This document shows positions 18,301-25,639 of a DNA stretch of 49,683 nucleotides, in pieces. The DNA comes from Thiotrichaceae bacterium (lineage in GTDB: Bacteria; Pseudomonadota; Gammaproteobacteria; Beggiatoales; Beggiatoaceae), in assembly GCA_011391085.1 (NCBI GenBank), contig JAABRD010000037.1:1-49683 (forward strand), given 5' to 3'. Position 1 is the first letter of the stretch. Every line of letters begins with the position of its first letter. The translations under genes were made by a program, and so were the position numbers. A model generated the notes under the pieces. The model worked only from the letters and a program-made list of their open reading frames with translations. It did no database searches and was not told where the DNA came from.

Positions 18301-19420
18301 CGCGACCCAAAGTATGTTGAAGGCAGGTGAGAAGACGGAGTTCCTCCTCAACTTAATTCCCATTGAAGTGGGGCCGAAAACGGTGACGTTATCCCTTCCC
18401 AATGACGACTTGGAACAGGGCAACTATTCATTCACAGTCACGGCGCAGGGCATGGTTTCGAAGTCCCTACAAGTGACCTTAACAGGCAGTGGGACAGGTA
18501 CGGTGACTAGCCAGTTGCCAAATCTGCAATGCGTCGCAGACCTTTGCGAACAACCCGTCATTGATGCCCCACAATGGGTCTATCTCAAAGCGTTGCCAGA
18601 CACTGGTTCCACCTTCGTCGGTTGGAGTGGTGACCCGGCTTGCCAAGCCGATGGCAAGGTCCTGATATTGACCGACACCATTTGCCAAGCCACCTTTGAA
18701 CTCCAAAGTTACGAGTTCACGGTGGGTCGTCTCGGCCACGGTAAGGTCACAGGACCTGGCATCGACTGCCCGTCTGATTGCACGGAAACGGTTCTCTATG
18801 GTACCGAACTGCAACTGGAAGCAACCGCAGATCGGGAATGGATTCACACCGGTTGGAAAGGCAGTTGTGACGCGACGGGCAAGGTCCAAGTGACCAACGC
18901 TAGACTCTGTCATGCCGTGTTTGAAGCCGACCTGCAAGTACCCAACTTGGGTGATGGCAATGGCGATGGCACTCCTGATGCGCGTCAACCCAATGTCATC
19001 AGCTTACCTGATAAAGTGGTCGGCAACTATGTCACTTTTGAAGTGCAACCAGACACTTGCCCAATTGACGATGTCTATACGGACTTACCCGATAATTACG
19101 GCAACCCCGATAAAAACAAGCCACTCCCGCAAGGGCTGATATACTTTGAATTGGGTTGTGCGCAGGCGCAAATCAGTGTGTATTATCATGCCCTCAGTGT
19201 CGTCAGACGCAATTTTGTCTTCCAGAAGTTTGGTCCCAAAGTGCCAGGCGACCTCAATACCCTGGGCTGGTTCACGCTTCCCAATGTAACCTTTGAAACG
19301 GTGCAGGTGGGAGACAAGACGGTGGTGAAGGCGACGTATACCGTCACCGATGGTGGGCTGGGAGATAGTACGGGTGTGGATGGACGGATTGTGGATCCGG
19401 GTGGGATTATGGTAAAGTAA
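15377..19420 (+). CDS. Exported NHL-repeat / Ig-like / cadherin-like / ASH / InlB-like / choice-of-anchor U protein
   Basis: 1347 residues, intact. A long N-terminal region (about 79 residues; basic and Leu-rich, then hydrophobic GVGFLILSVSSF, cleavage near LQA|G) precedes six NHL repeats (about 80-415), an Ig-like domain (about 418-495), cadherin/VCBS-like repeats (about 500-790), two ASH/choice-of-anchor D domains (about 795-1030), two InlB-like Cys-containing repeats (about 1035-1180) and the anchor-U domain (DGNGDGTPDARQPNV to TGVDGRIVDPGG). Family knowledge: such architectures are surface or secreted adhesin-like proteins; the name choice-of-anchor describes the domain, and no sorting signal or C-terminal membrane segment is visible. 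It is the intact paralog of the frameshifted gene at 6418 and is followed after 82 bp by AAA copy 3. Confidence 0.9.
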   Translation: MKSFYIHSVPKWAPHLMGGGKSLQLVENPTEPLLLWLQTLNCRLSLVNLFRWLRELPNPRWSVGVGFLILSVSSFPLQAGIISTIAGSGPQAYGGDGGPATSAWLYSPSDVAIDSSGNVYIADAGNSRIRKVTGTTINTIAGSATMGFSGDAGTATSAQLSQPLAVVVDGSGNLYIADSNNNRIRKVTPGGTISTVAGDGTPGYGGDDGPAISAQLFHPTDVAIDSGGNLYIADFNNQCIRKVAAGTGTISTVAGTGTAGYNGDGIAATSAQLYRPYSVAVDSSGNLLYIADLNNYRIRKVTAGTISTVAGNGTVGYSGDGGSATSAQLSAYTKVAVDSSGNLYIADESNHRIRKVTSGGTIYTVAGTGTPGYSGDGGVSTSAQLLSPYGMAFDSSGNLYIADFFNQRIRKVIPSPFDQTITFTSPASGTYGGSATLSATATSALAVTLTNTTTGICTLSGMTVNYVGVGTCNLTANQEGDANYNAAIPVSKNITVTNTAPAANNGTLTTNEDTAGSGTLSASDADGNVLTYSIVTDGSKGSATITNASTGAYTYTPTANQNGSDSVTFKANDGLADSTPKTITVTITAVNDAPVITGQTSLNTNEDTAVTLTLNAVSVTDLDNLYPTGFSLLIQSGTNYTFSGNTLTPAANFNGTLTVPVKVNDGGLDSNLYNLTVTITPVNDPPTLTASNPPAVLENSGTQTLSGWATFNPGPNETDNVLTYTVSNVSNPTLFSSLPSVNTSGTLTYTLATNQSGTSTLTVTVQDTGGTANGGIDLSTASQFTLGVNAPELQVTQGTTVQANGSSYDFGAVLITQTSPVITFTIDNLGTADLSLTGTPKLAVTGEAAVDFKVVDQTTDTIVPGGRTTFTVTFVPTVTGLRSATLTLLNNDSDETLDTMVLQGQSLTPNIKVSQGSTEIPLGGSFDIGLVGIDHLVTYPFTIENVGNSDLRLTGGGTPLSLSGRSAGEFNVDTTATQSMLKAGEKTEFLLNLIPIEVGPKTVTLSLPNDDLEQGNYSFTVTAQGMVSKSLQVTLTGSGTGTVTSQLPNLQCVADLCEQPVIDAPQWVYLKALPDTGSTFVGWSGDPACQADGKVLILTDTICQATFELQSYEFTVGRLGHGKVTGPGIDCPSDCTETVLYGTELQLEATADREWIHTGWKGSCDATGKVQVTNARLCHAVFEADLQVPNLGDGNGDGTPDARQPNVISLPDKVVGNYVTFEVQPDTCPIDDVYTDLPDNYGNPDKNKPLPQGLIYFELGCAQAQISVYYHALSVVRRNFVFQKFGPKVPGDLNTLGWFTLPNVTFETVQVGDKTVVKATYTVTDGGLGDSTGVDGRIVDPGGIMVK

Positions 19421-19502
19421 GGCGTCCTGGGAAGAGTTGACCACTTTTGGAAAGTTGTCAACTCTAACCGCCACTCTCACTTACTACCCAAGGAGAACTG
19501 TT

Positions 19503-21047
19503 ATGCACAAATTCTTTAACACCGCAGGCGCTTGTCAGCCGGTACGCCATTACACGGTTAACCCGTTACCACGTTTATCTGGCATTCGGGAATTGATTGA
19601 CGGGGCGCATTATTTTATCATTCACGCCCCACGCCAAACGGGCAAGACGACTTATTTATATGCCCTCATGCACCAACTCAATGGCGAAGGGAAATATACG
19701 GCCTTGCAAGTGAATATTCAAGCGGCCGCCAGTGGCCGGGACGCTGAACATGCGATGCGACTCGTGGCATTAGCGATTGCCCAACAAGCTGACCTATATT
19801 TACCCAAGACCGAACAACCACCAGTGGTCAATGACATGTCGATTCAACTGGGCCTACAGGGCTATTTGAATCAGTGGGCTAGAGAGAATCCTAAACCTGT
19901 CGTCTTATTTATTGACGAAGCCGATTCCTTAATGGACGATCTCTTTTTAGTTTTGTTACGTCAACTCCGGTCGGGCTTTGAAACTCGTCCATCTGGCTTT
20001 CCTCAGTCTCTCGCCTTGGTGGGTTTGCGCGATGTGCGGGACTACAAAATTCGGCTTCGTCCAGACCGCGAGAGTTTAGGTACCGGGTCGCCTTTCAATG
20101 TGAAAACCAAATCGCTGTTCATGCTAGGCTTTACCGAAGCCGAAGTGAACGCTTTATTGGACCAACATACTCAAGAGACTGGTCAACGTTTTGAAAGCGA
20201 AGTGATTGAGGAGATTTATCGGTTGACCCAAGGTCAACCGTGGTTAACCAATGCGTTGGCCAATCAAATTGTTTCTGAAGTGCTGATCAATGACTATTCC
20301 CAACCCATCACCCTAGCCCACGTCATCCAAGCCAAAGAGGAGTTGATTCAACGGCGGGATACACATTTAGATAGTCTCATTGACAAATTACGGGAACCGT
20401 CCGTGAAACGAGTGATGACTGCCATTATGAATGGCGATGCCCCTAGTTTTGATGACTTGAATGAGGCCATTTCATATACTCGTGATTTAGGCTTGATTGC
20501 CCCGAAACCGCCCGTGCGGTTTGCGAATCCGATTTATCAGGAGATTATTCCCCGAGTGTTAGGGATGGGGTTTGAGGAGTTTTTTCCTGAAGAGGTCATC
20601 GACCCGCATTGGTATATCAAGCAAGGACGGTTAGACCTGGAGGCGTTGCTATTAGCTTTTCAACGATTTTATCGTACTCATTCAGAGGTGTGGTTAGACA
20701 AATATGATTTTCGGGAAGTGGGTCGGCAACTCTTACTCATGGCGTTTCTACAACGAATCATCAATTCAGGGGGGCGAATTGAACGTGAGATGGCCGCAGG
20801 CAAGGGACGGTGTGATTTATGGATCGAATACGGTGGGGAACAGTTTGTCATTGAATTGAAATTATATTATAGTCAGGAGACTCGTGACCAAGGCTTGGAA
20901 CAAACCGTCCGTTATCTGAGTCGTTTCGGTTTGTCACAAGGCTATTTGATTCTGTTTGAAACTCGTGCTGGGAAGACTTGGGAGGAGAGAATTTATCGGG
21001 AGGTTGTGGAGGTGGGGGAGAAGACGGTGATTTTGATGGGGATGTAG
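19503..21047 (+). CDS. AAA-like ATPase fused to a PD-(D/E)XK nuclease domain (copy 3)
   Basis: 514 residues from ATG 19503 (aaggag upstream); the frame extends back to 19437 without support. Walker A HAPRQTGKTT, Walker B VVLFIDEADS, and CDLWIEYGG with VIELK are all present. The N-terminal ~30 codons contain ACQPVRHYTVNPLPRLSG, nearer to copies 4 and 5. The segment from about residue 300 onward (VMTAIMNGDAPSFDDLNEA, GMGFEEFFPEEV) is almost identical in DNA to copy 1. The 82-bp spacer separating it from the anchor-U gene is homologous to the interrupted spacer before copy 1. Confidence 0.85.
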   Translation: MHKFFNTAGACQPVRHYTVNPLPRLSGIRELIDGAHYFIIHAPRQTGKTTYLYALMHQLNGEGKYTALQVNIQAAASGRDAEHAMRLVALAIAQQADLYLPKTEQPPVVNDMSIQLGLQGYLNQWARENPKPVVLFIDEADSLMDDLFLVLLRQLRSGFETRPSGFPQSLALVGLRDVRDYKIRLRPDRESLGTGSPFNVKTKSLFMLGFTEAEVNALLDQHTQETGQRFESEVIEEIYRLTQGQPWLTNALANQIVSEVLINDYSQPITLAHVIQAKEELIQRRDTHLDSLIDKLREPSVKRVMTAIMNGDAPSFDDLNEAISYTRDLGLIAPKPPVRFANPIYQEIIPRVLGMGFEEFFPEEVIDPHWYIKQGRLDLEALLLAFQRFYRTHSEVWLDKYDFREVGRQLLLMAFLQRIINSGGRIEREMAAGKGRCDLWIEYGGEQFVIELKLYYSQETRDQGLEQTVRYLSRFGLSQGYLILFETRAGKTWEERIYREVVEVGEKTVILMGM

Positions 21048-21350
21048 TCTCCATCTGGAGTCCAAGAGAAGTCTTGGACTTCATCCCTGTCCAAGACACG
21101 TCTTGGACTCCACCCCTTAGAAGGGGAACGTGGTGCAGACGCGCCTGTTTATAGACTGAATATGTAAGGACAACCCTTGTGATCGAATCGGTTCGGCACT
21201 GGTATAGTAAAATTTCCTTGGACCTATACCATTTCATCTGGAGCGCAATCAGAATTATTGTGCCGTTGCTACATTTCATATGGAATCGTACAAGTACATA
21301 GGAATATGACTATACTTACGCTTTGGACTCCTGGTTTATGGATTCCTGAG
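21048..21350. other. Intergenic region between convergent genes
   Basis: No gene. It contains repeats of ccaagac(a/g)cgtcttggact type that form hairpins (about 21060-21115) and could terminate AAA copy 3. From about 21225 there is a degenerate family A end with the recurrent tctggagcgcaatcagaatt motif, finishing gaatatgactata, and then a tttggactcctgg piece. Confidence 0.55.
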
Positions 21351-24014
21351 TTATTGCCGTATCATCTTTAGAAACTCTTCCTCTGGCATTGGGCGGCCAA
21401 TGAGATAACCTTGTACTTCATCGCATTTCAAAGATCGTAAAAAAACCTCTTGGGCTTTGGTCTCCACGCCTTCGGCAATGACTTTTAAATTCAGGCTGCG
21501 GGCTAATGCGACAATGGCCCTGGTGATCGTCATATCATCCTTATTCGTAGGAATATCGCGAACAAAAGATTGGTCAATTTTCAACTTATCAATGGGGAAT
21601 CGTTTCAAATAATTCAGAGACGAGTAACCGGTACCAAAGTCGTCAATGGCCAATTGAATCCCGCGGTCTTTTAGTTGATGCAACGTTTTCGCCGCATTTT
21701 CAGCATCTTGCATCAACATACTTTCGGTCAGTTCCAATTCTAACAGCGTGGGGTCCACATTGGTCTCCTCGACAGCACGCATGACGGTTTTGGTTAAATC
21801 TTCTTGACGAAATTGACGCGAGGAGAGATTCACGGAAATACGTAACAAGGGTTGCCCCGTCTTACACCAATGCTGTTGTTGTAAGCAGGCATGATGCAAG
21901 ACCCATTCGCCAATGGGTACAATTAATCCTGTTTCTTCGGCCAAGGGAATAAAATGATAGGGTAGTACCAGCCCCAATTCGGGATGTTGCCACCGTAAGA
22001 GAACTTCGGCGCCAACAATGATGCCGCTGGCAAGGTGCATTTGTGGTTGATAATATAATAAAAATTCATTTCGTTCCAAGGCGTGCCGTAACTTGGATTC
22101 CAAGGTCAACCGTTGATGAACGTGGATATTCATCTGGGGTTTGAAGAATTGATAATTATTGCGTCCCGCTTCTTTAGCACGATACATGGCCGCATCGGCA
22201 TTTTTCAACAGGGTATCGATGTCTAATCCATCGGCGGGATACACGCTGATGCCAATACTGGCAGTGACGAATGTTTCATGTCCATTTAAGTCAAAGGACG
22301 TTTGCATGGCGTCAATAATGGTTTGGGCAATGTGTTCGAGGTCTTGAAGGTTTTTGAGATTTTCTAACAAGATGGTAAAATCATCGCCTCCTAACCGGGC
22401 AATGGTATCGCTTTTCCCTAAACATTCGGTGAGACGGGTGGCGACATCTTTTAGTAAAACGTCACCTACGATGTGTCCCCAAGTGTCATTGACATATTTA
22501 AAGCGGTCCAGGTCCAAGAACATCACGGCCACCTGGTTACTGTGTTGTTGGGCTTGATAGATGGCCATAGCCGTTTTTTCATAGAATAAACTGCGGTTAG
22601 GTAAGCCAGTCAAATCATCATAATGGGCTAAGTAAGCCAGACGTTGTTCGGTTTGTTTGCGTAACGTTAGGTCTGAAAAAATGCCCAGGTAGTTGGTTAT
22701 TTCTTCATGGTCTTCATCTTTAATGACGCTGATATGTAGCCATTCCGGATAGACTTCGCCATTTTTGCGACGATTCCAAATTTCGCCTTCCCAATAACCA
22801 ATGGTGTGGATGGAATTCCACATCTTTTGGTAAAATTCGCGAGAATGTTTGCCCGAACTAAGGAGAGAGGGATTTTTGCCTAACACTTCGGGAAGGGTGT
22901 AGCCAGTGATTTGGCTGAAGGCTTTATTGACCAGGATGATACGAGATTTGGCATCGGTGATGGTAATCGCTTCTGCGCTATTTTCCAGAACTTTAGCGGA
23001 TTGTCTGAGTTTTTCCTCGGCCCATTTGCGTTCGGTAATGTCTTCAAAACTGCCCAAAACACCGATGATTTGACCAAACGCATCGCGGAGTGGAATTTTA
23101 TTTATCTCCAACCATTGAATGGAACCATCGGCACGTTGGATTTCCTCAAGCATTTGATATTTCACTTGTCCATCGGCAACCACGCAACGGCTGAGGGTGT
23201 TGAGAAAGGAGGTTTCTACTTGACCCGTTTTGAGAATGTCTGCATCGCTTTTGCCAATGATGTCTTCAGGAAAGTATCCAACAATATTGCGGGCAAAATG
23301 TTGGTTACAGCCTAAATAGATCGCATTCTCGTCTTTCCAAAAGACATATTGAGGAATGTTGTCAATGACCAGTCGTAACATTTCTTGAGATTGTCTCAAT
23401 TGGGCTTCCACTTGTTTGCGGGTGGTGATGTCACGACAGGTGCCAATGAGTCCAACGATGTCTCCGGCGGTGGTACAAGAAGGTGTTTCAATGATGTCCA
23501 ATAAGACGCGCCGTCCATCTGGATAGGGTACCCAGGCTTCGGTGGTGATAGATTGACAACGGGTTATGACTTTGTCATCTTGTTCGTGGAAAAAATCGGC
23601 CATTTCGGCAGGAAATAAGTCGAAATCGGTTTTGCCCATTAATTCTGCCTCCGGGCAACCTGCAAAGGTTTCAAAGGCTTTATTACAACCTTGATAGAGG
23701 CCGTGACAGTCTTTATAGAAAACTAAGTCTGGCATGGAGTCAATGAGGTTGCGTAACAGGGTCCGTTCTTGCTGAAGTTCCTGAGTACGAATTTGCACTC
23801 GTTTTTCTAGCCGGTTTTTGGTGGAATGAATGTCCTCAATACGTGCTTGTAGGGACTCTGCCATAGACTTTACATTTTTGGTTAGGGAAGCGTTTTCGCT
23901 AATCTGACTTTTGGGCCAGGCGATAGTTTGATTGAGTTCCAAACGGCTGGGTAGGTTGTCAGTGATGTGGGTCAGTTTTAATAGTGGTTTGGATTGTCGG
24001 GAAAGTGAGAACAT
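21351..24014 (-). CDS. PAS(x3)-GGDEF-EAL cyclic-di-GMP turnover protein
   Basis: 887 residues, no membrane segment, so cytoplasmic. A coiled-coil (about 45-90) leads into three PAS domains (about 88-205, 210-330, 335-455; each with a PAC end such as GTCRDITTRK, GSFEDITERK and GIFSDLTLRK). A GGDEF domain with signature G542-G-D-D-F546 and an EAL domain starting E670-V-L-L-R-W follow. The EAL domain keeps NLSSRQF, ELTES, AIDDFGTGYSSL, KIDQSFV and AEGVET, so phosphodiesterase activity is likely (EVL is a tolerated variant). The cyclase site has Asp in place of the usual Glu, so its activity is uncertain. It is divergent from ruvC. The short tandem-repeat tract at 24018-24084 is in its 5' region. 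Confidence 0.92.
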   Translation of the reverse strand: MFSLSRQSKPLLKLTHITDNLPSRLELNQTIAWPKSQISENASLTKNVKSMAESLQARIEDIHSTKNRLEKRVQIRTQELQQERTLLRNLIDSMPDLVFYKDCHGLYQGCNKAFETFAGCPEAELMGKTDFDLFPAEMADFFHEQDDKVITRCQSITTEAWVPYPDGRRVLLDIIETPSCTTAGDIVGLIGTCRDITTRKQVEAQLRQSQEMLRLVIDNIPQYVFWKDENAIYLGCNQHFARNIVGYFPEDIIGKSDADILKTGQVETSFLNTLSRCVVADGQVKYQMLEEIQRADGSIQWLEINKIPLRDAFGQIIGVLGSFEDITERKWAEEKLRQSAKVLENSAEAITITDAKSRIILVNKAFSQITGYTLPEVLGKNPSLLSSGKHSREFYQKMWNSIHTIGYWEGEIWNRRKNGEVYPEWLHISVIKDEDHEEITNYLGIFSDLTLRKQTEQRLAYLAHYDDLTGLPNRSLFYEKTAMAIYQAQQHSNQVAVMFLDLDRFKYVNDTWGHIVGDVLLKDVATRLTECLGKSDTIARLGGDDFTILLENLKNLQDLEHIAQTIIDAMQTSFDLNGHETFVTASIGISVYPADGLDIDTLLKNADAAMYRAKEAGRNNYQFFKPQMNIHVHQRLTLESKLRHALERNEFLLYYQPQMHLASGIIVGAEVLLRWQHPELGLVLPYHFIPLAEETGLIVPIGEWVLHHACLQQQHWCKTGQPLLRISVNLSSRQFRQEDLTKTVMRAVEETNVDPTLLELELTESMLMQDAENAAKTLHQLKDRGIQLAIDDFGTGYSSLNYLKRFPIDKLKIDQSFVRDIPTNKDDMTITRAIVALARSLNLKVIAEGVETKAQEVFLRSLKCDEVQGYLIGRPMPEEEFLKMIRQ

Positions 24015-24017
24015 TTT

Positions 24018-24084
24018 TTGGTGGTTGGTGGTGTTGGTGGTTGGTGGTTGGTGGTGTTGGTGGTTGGTGGTTGGTGGTTAGTGG
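24018..24084. repeat. GGT-rich short tandem repeat before the PAS-GGDEF-EAL gene
   Basis: Irregular repeats of ggtggttggt and ggtggtgtt, ending 4 bp from the minus-strand start codon. They cover the expected ribosome-binding and leader region. Length changes here could alter expression; this is inference. Confidence 0.8.
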
Positions 24085-24093
24085 GGTATAATT

Positions 24094-24157
24094 TGCGGGA
24101 CTAGAGGCGGAAGCCGGTGACATGCCCCGTCCTCCGGCTGAAGCCTCTAGTCCCGCA
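24094..24157. repeat. Short palindromic element (gaggcttcagccgg family)
   Basis: Arms tgcgggactagaggcggaag / ctgaagcctctagtcccgca. Same motif family as 4521-4593, 27217-27276, 34146-34196 and the in-gene array at 45053-45157. Confidence 0.8.
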
Positions 24158-24172
24158 TGTTTGATTATTCGC

Positions 24173-24212
24173 TATCCACTCTCCACTCTCCACTCTCCAC
24201 TCTCCACTATCC
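24173..24212. repeat. 7-bp tandem repeat (cactctc) upstream of ruvC
   Basis: About five units of cactctc flanked by tatcca on both sides. It ends 8 bp before the ruvC ATG, and no Shine-Dalgarno sequence is visible. Confidence 0.85.
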
Positions 24213-24219
24213 ATTAACT

Positions 24220-24684
24220 ATGTCTCGTATTCTCGGTATAGACCCAGGGTCTCGTATAACAGGGTTTGGCATTATTGATGTCTATAAACAAAAATCTCTC
24301 TATGTCACTTGTGGTTGCATACGCACTCATGCAACTACCCTACCATTACGCTTGCAAGAGATTTATAATGGGGTTGTCACTCTCATCAAAGAGTATCAAC
24401 CCACAGAATTGGCCATTGAACAGGTGTTTATGCACCGCAATGTCGCCTCCGCCTTGATTCTCGGTCAAGCGCGAGGGGTGGCAATGGTGGCCGGTGTTCA
24501 ACAAGGTTTAACCATCTATGAGTATGCCCCTAACCAAATCAAAAAGGCCGTTGTAGGTCAAGGTCATGCGGAGAAAACGCAGGTACAACAAATGGTGAAA
24601 GTGTTATTGAATTTATCTAGCTTACCCTCTGCGGATGCCGCCGATGCTTTGGCCGTGGCTATTTGTCATGCACACTTTGGGTGA
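24220..24684 (+). CDS. ruvC: Holliday junction endonuclease RuvC
   Basis: 154 residues from the Met of MSRILGIDPGSRITGFG. An in-frame start at 24157 would translate the cactctc repeat and is rejected. Catalytic acidic residues are in place: D8, E67 (in LAIEQVFM), D139 and D142 (in SADAADALA), each one position above the E. coli numbering. The protein is shorter than the ~173-residue E. coli enzyme, ending at ICHAHFG. It resolves Holliday junctions with RuvAB; ruvA follows after 87 bp. Confidence 0.96.
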   Translation: MSRILGIDPGSRITGFGIIDVYKQKSLYVTCGCIRTHATTLPLRLQEIYNGVVTLIKEYQPTELAIEQVFMHRNVASALILGQARGVAMVAGVQQGLTIYEYAPNQIKKAVVGQGHAEKTQVQQMVKVLLNLSSLPSADAADALAVAICHAHFG

Positions 24685-24689
24685 AAGAC

Positions 24690-24723
24690 GGTGGAGTCCC
24701 AAAACCCGTCTTGGGACTCCACC
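24690..24723. repeat. Hairpin between ruvC and ruvA
   Basis: Arms ggtggagtcccaa / ttgggactccacc with an 8-base loop. Its left end is close behind the ruvC stop. No T-tract follows, so it may attenuate, stabilise the 3' end, or simply be a dispersed repeat (compare 6024-6053). Confidence 0.75.
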
Positions 24724-24771
24724 ACGACACTTTCTCCTACCACATTATTCATTATTCATTATTCAGTCAAA

Positions 24772-25362
24772 ATGATTAGTCGCCTACATGGTTTCTTGAT
24801 AGAAAAGCAAGCCCCTCTGGTAGTGATAGATGTCAATGGTGTAGGTTACGAAATTTTCGTGCCAATGTCAACGTTCTATCAACTTCCAGATTTGAATACC
24901 AAAGTGAATTTATTAACTTTGATGGTGGTACGAGAGGACGCCATCACTCTTTATGGTTTCCATAGTGAAGCAGAACGGCAACTGTTTCGAGATTTATTGC
25001 GCGTCAATGGGGTTGGCCCCAAACTGGCATTAAGTATCCTCTCCGCAATGGAATTGGCTACGTTTGCCCAAGCCATTAGGAATAATGACACTGCCCGTCT
25101 CATTCGCATTCCTGGCGTCGGTAAAAAAACGGCGGAACGTCTCGTCTTGGAAATGCGCGACCGTTTAGATAAAATTCCTCTCGATTCTCCCACGGCGACG
25201 ACGGTGCCCAGGGAAATTATCAGTCCTGTGGACGATGCCGTCAGTGTATTAATTGCGTTAGGTTACAAACCTCAAGAAGCCAGTCGTTTGGTATATTCTG
25301 TCAAACAAGATGGGATGACCAGTGAAGAACTCATTCGACGTGCCCTTCAAGCGGCGTTGTGA
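24772..25362 (+). CDS. ruvA: Holliday junction DNA helicase subunit RuvA
   Basis: 196 residues from the Met of MISRLHGFLIEK; the upstream in-frame extension from 24691 is repeat DNA. The OB-fold domain (1-65, GVGYEIFVP), the paired helix-hairpin-helix motifs LRVNGVGPKLALSIL and IRIPGVGKKTAERLV, and a C-terminal domain III (about 150-196, ALGYKPQEASRLV) are all visible. RuvA binds the four-way junction and loads RuvB. ruvB does not follow; the next gene is an unrelated hydrolase. Confidence 0.96.
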   Translation: MISRLHGFLIEKQAPLVVIDVNGVGYEIFVPMSTFYQLPDLNTKVNLLTLMVVREDAITLYGFHSEAERQLFRDLLRVNGVGPKLALSILSAMELATFAQAIRNNDTARLIRIPGVGKKTAERLVLEMRDRLDKIPLDSPTATTVPREIISPVDDAVSVLIALGYKPQEASRLVYSVKQDGMTSEELIRRALQAAL

Positions 25363-25639
25363 AAAATCAGAATTAACCATCCTTCAGGAGTCCAAAGCGT
25401 AGTTTTGGATTCCTGGAATCCATAGTGATATTCGTATAAATTTGTACACCTTCGCTGGAACGCAATAAGAATTATTGCGCCACGTTGCGCCGACGCTACG
25501 CGCGCGGTGCAACAACTCTCATTGCACTCCAGAGGGGGAAGCACTCCAGAGGGGGAAGCACTCCAGAGGGGAAGCGTATCAATTTGGGGGAATATGGCTA
25601 TGGTCATTCATATTATTTCTTACTTCATGTCACACTCTT
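25363..25639. repeat. Dispersed-repeat cluster with 17-bp tandem array
   Basis: Contains a cctggaatcc/tttggattcc piece, one family A end (tagtgatattcgtataaatt), the recurring gctggaacgcaataagaatt motif, and three 17-bp units (gcactccagagggggaa) at 25524-25573. It is open in three frames, which produces spurious extensions. Confidence 0.75.
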
